The notes below the pieces were generated by a model, which was not told the origin of the DNA, did not search any database, and was given only the letters and a program-made list of their open reading frames with translations. A program made the translations under genes and the position numbers. A stretch of DNA of 64,000 nt from Rhizopus arrhizus. Taxonomy: Eukaryota > Mucoromycota > Mucoromycetes > Mucorales > Rhizopodaceae. Where the stretch lies: positions 1 to 64,000 of the forward strand of contig JAKZZE010000003.1 of NCBI GenBank assembly GCA_024220505.1. The letters are read 5' to 3'. Positions within the stretch are counted from its first letter, which is position 1, and every line of letters begins with the position of its first letter. Positions 63,737-64,000 of the stretch are shown here, piece by piece.

Positions 63737-64000
63737 TGTAATTTTTGTTGCTTTAATGGCTTGGGATTTGAAAAGACCTTTAAATTGGTAATAAAGTTGA
63801 TAGGAAAGGTTTGATAAGGGTTTTAAAGGTAAATTTGTTGATAATAGTGACCACCAGATGTTGTCAAGCTGAATCAGACTTGTTTTATAATCAGGTGACT
63901 TGATAAGAGTATTAAAAGGTTTTACAATGAAGATAATTGGCTTCAAGGGACTTGTCTTGTTCTTTATATAGAAGTAATCAGAGAGCTTTTTGATGGATAA
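63737..64000 (-). mobile_element. LTR (U-like), partial, runs off the right edge
   Basis: Minus-strand LTR ending ...GCAACAAAAATTACA at 63737. It carries the reverse of TCTGGTGGTCACT near 63846-63858 and of AAGTCCCTTGAAG near 63942-63955. Closest to solo LTR U. Confidence 0.7.

Overview
The window looks like a transposon-dense chromosomal segment of an early-diverging fungus, most likely a Mucoromycota (Mucorales) species. The reasons are very AT-rich spacers with long poly-A/T runs, short GT-AG introns (53-79 nt) in the spliced genes, a KAR9/GAS2-type cytoskeletal gene, and a mix of Ty3/gypsy LTR elements, Tc1/mariner elements, a Plavaka/CACTA-type transposase and a LINE. This taxonomic call is inference; no rRNA or marker gene is present.

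Layout. 1-1052: decayed, spliced gene for a Gln-rich protein (minus strand), running off the left edge. 1320-25123: five copies (E1-E5) of a long non-coding repeat element, about 2.7-2.9 kb when complete, with 13-bp termini CACTGCAAATAAT. Between them lie a LINE (about 2839-8506), a decayed Plavaka/CACTA-type transposase (14677-16209), a Tc1/mariner inside E2 and a solo LTR inside E3. A sequence next to E2 and E4 is duplicated in inverted orientation (12820-13258 and 19089-19526). 25181-25253: tRNA-Trp(CCA).

25325-45535: a foldback (palindromic) element of about 340 bp has been expanded to 20 kb by four LTR-type insertions: solo LTR U, Ty3/gypsy copy 1, Ty3/gypsy copy 2 and solo LTR S. Each has a 4-bp target duplication. 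Because the host is a palindrome, the opposite arm preserves the pre-insertion sequence for every event. Gypsy copy 2 is itself hit by a solo LTR (in gag) and an intact-looking Tc1/mariner (in the integrase gene). Both gypsy copies share an unusual plan: gag without a zinc knuckle but with an Asn/Tyr/Arg-rich tail, a canonical A_AAA_AAC -1 frameshift site directly before the gag stop, pol ending after RNase H, a separate integrase ORF, and an extra ORF of unknown function in the position where env sits in other elements.

45498-56778: nested LTRs of at least six families (T, X, Z, V, Y, W), a gag-only gypsy remnant, three further Tc1/mariner-type elements (one nested inside another), and a two-piece retroelement-like ORF split by a solo LTR. 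57624-59947: single-copy cytoskeletal gene (KAR9-like plus GAR domain) with one apparent frameshift. 59948-62640: no recognisable gene. 62681-63662: a five-exon gene of unknown function whose last codons lie in a 100-bp MITE. 63737 to the end: another LTR.

Most coding capacity here belongs to mobile elements. Only the KAR9/GAS2 gene, the five-exon gene, the Gln-rich pseudogene and the tRNA look like host genes. I worked by eye from the sequence, so identities and boundaries marked approximate should be read that way.
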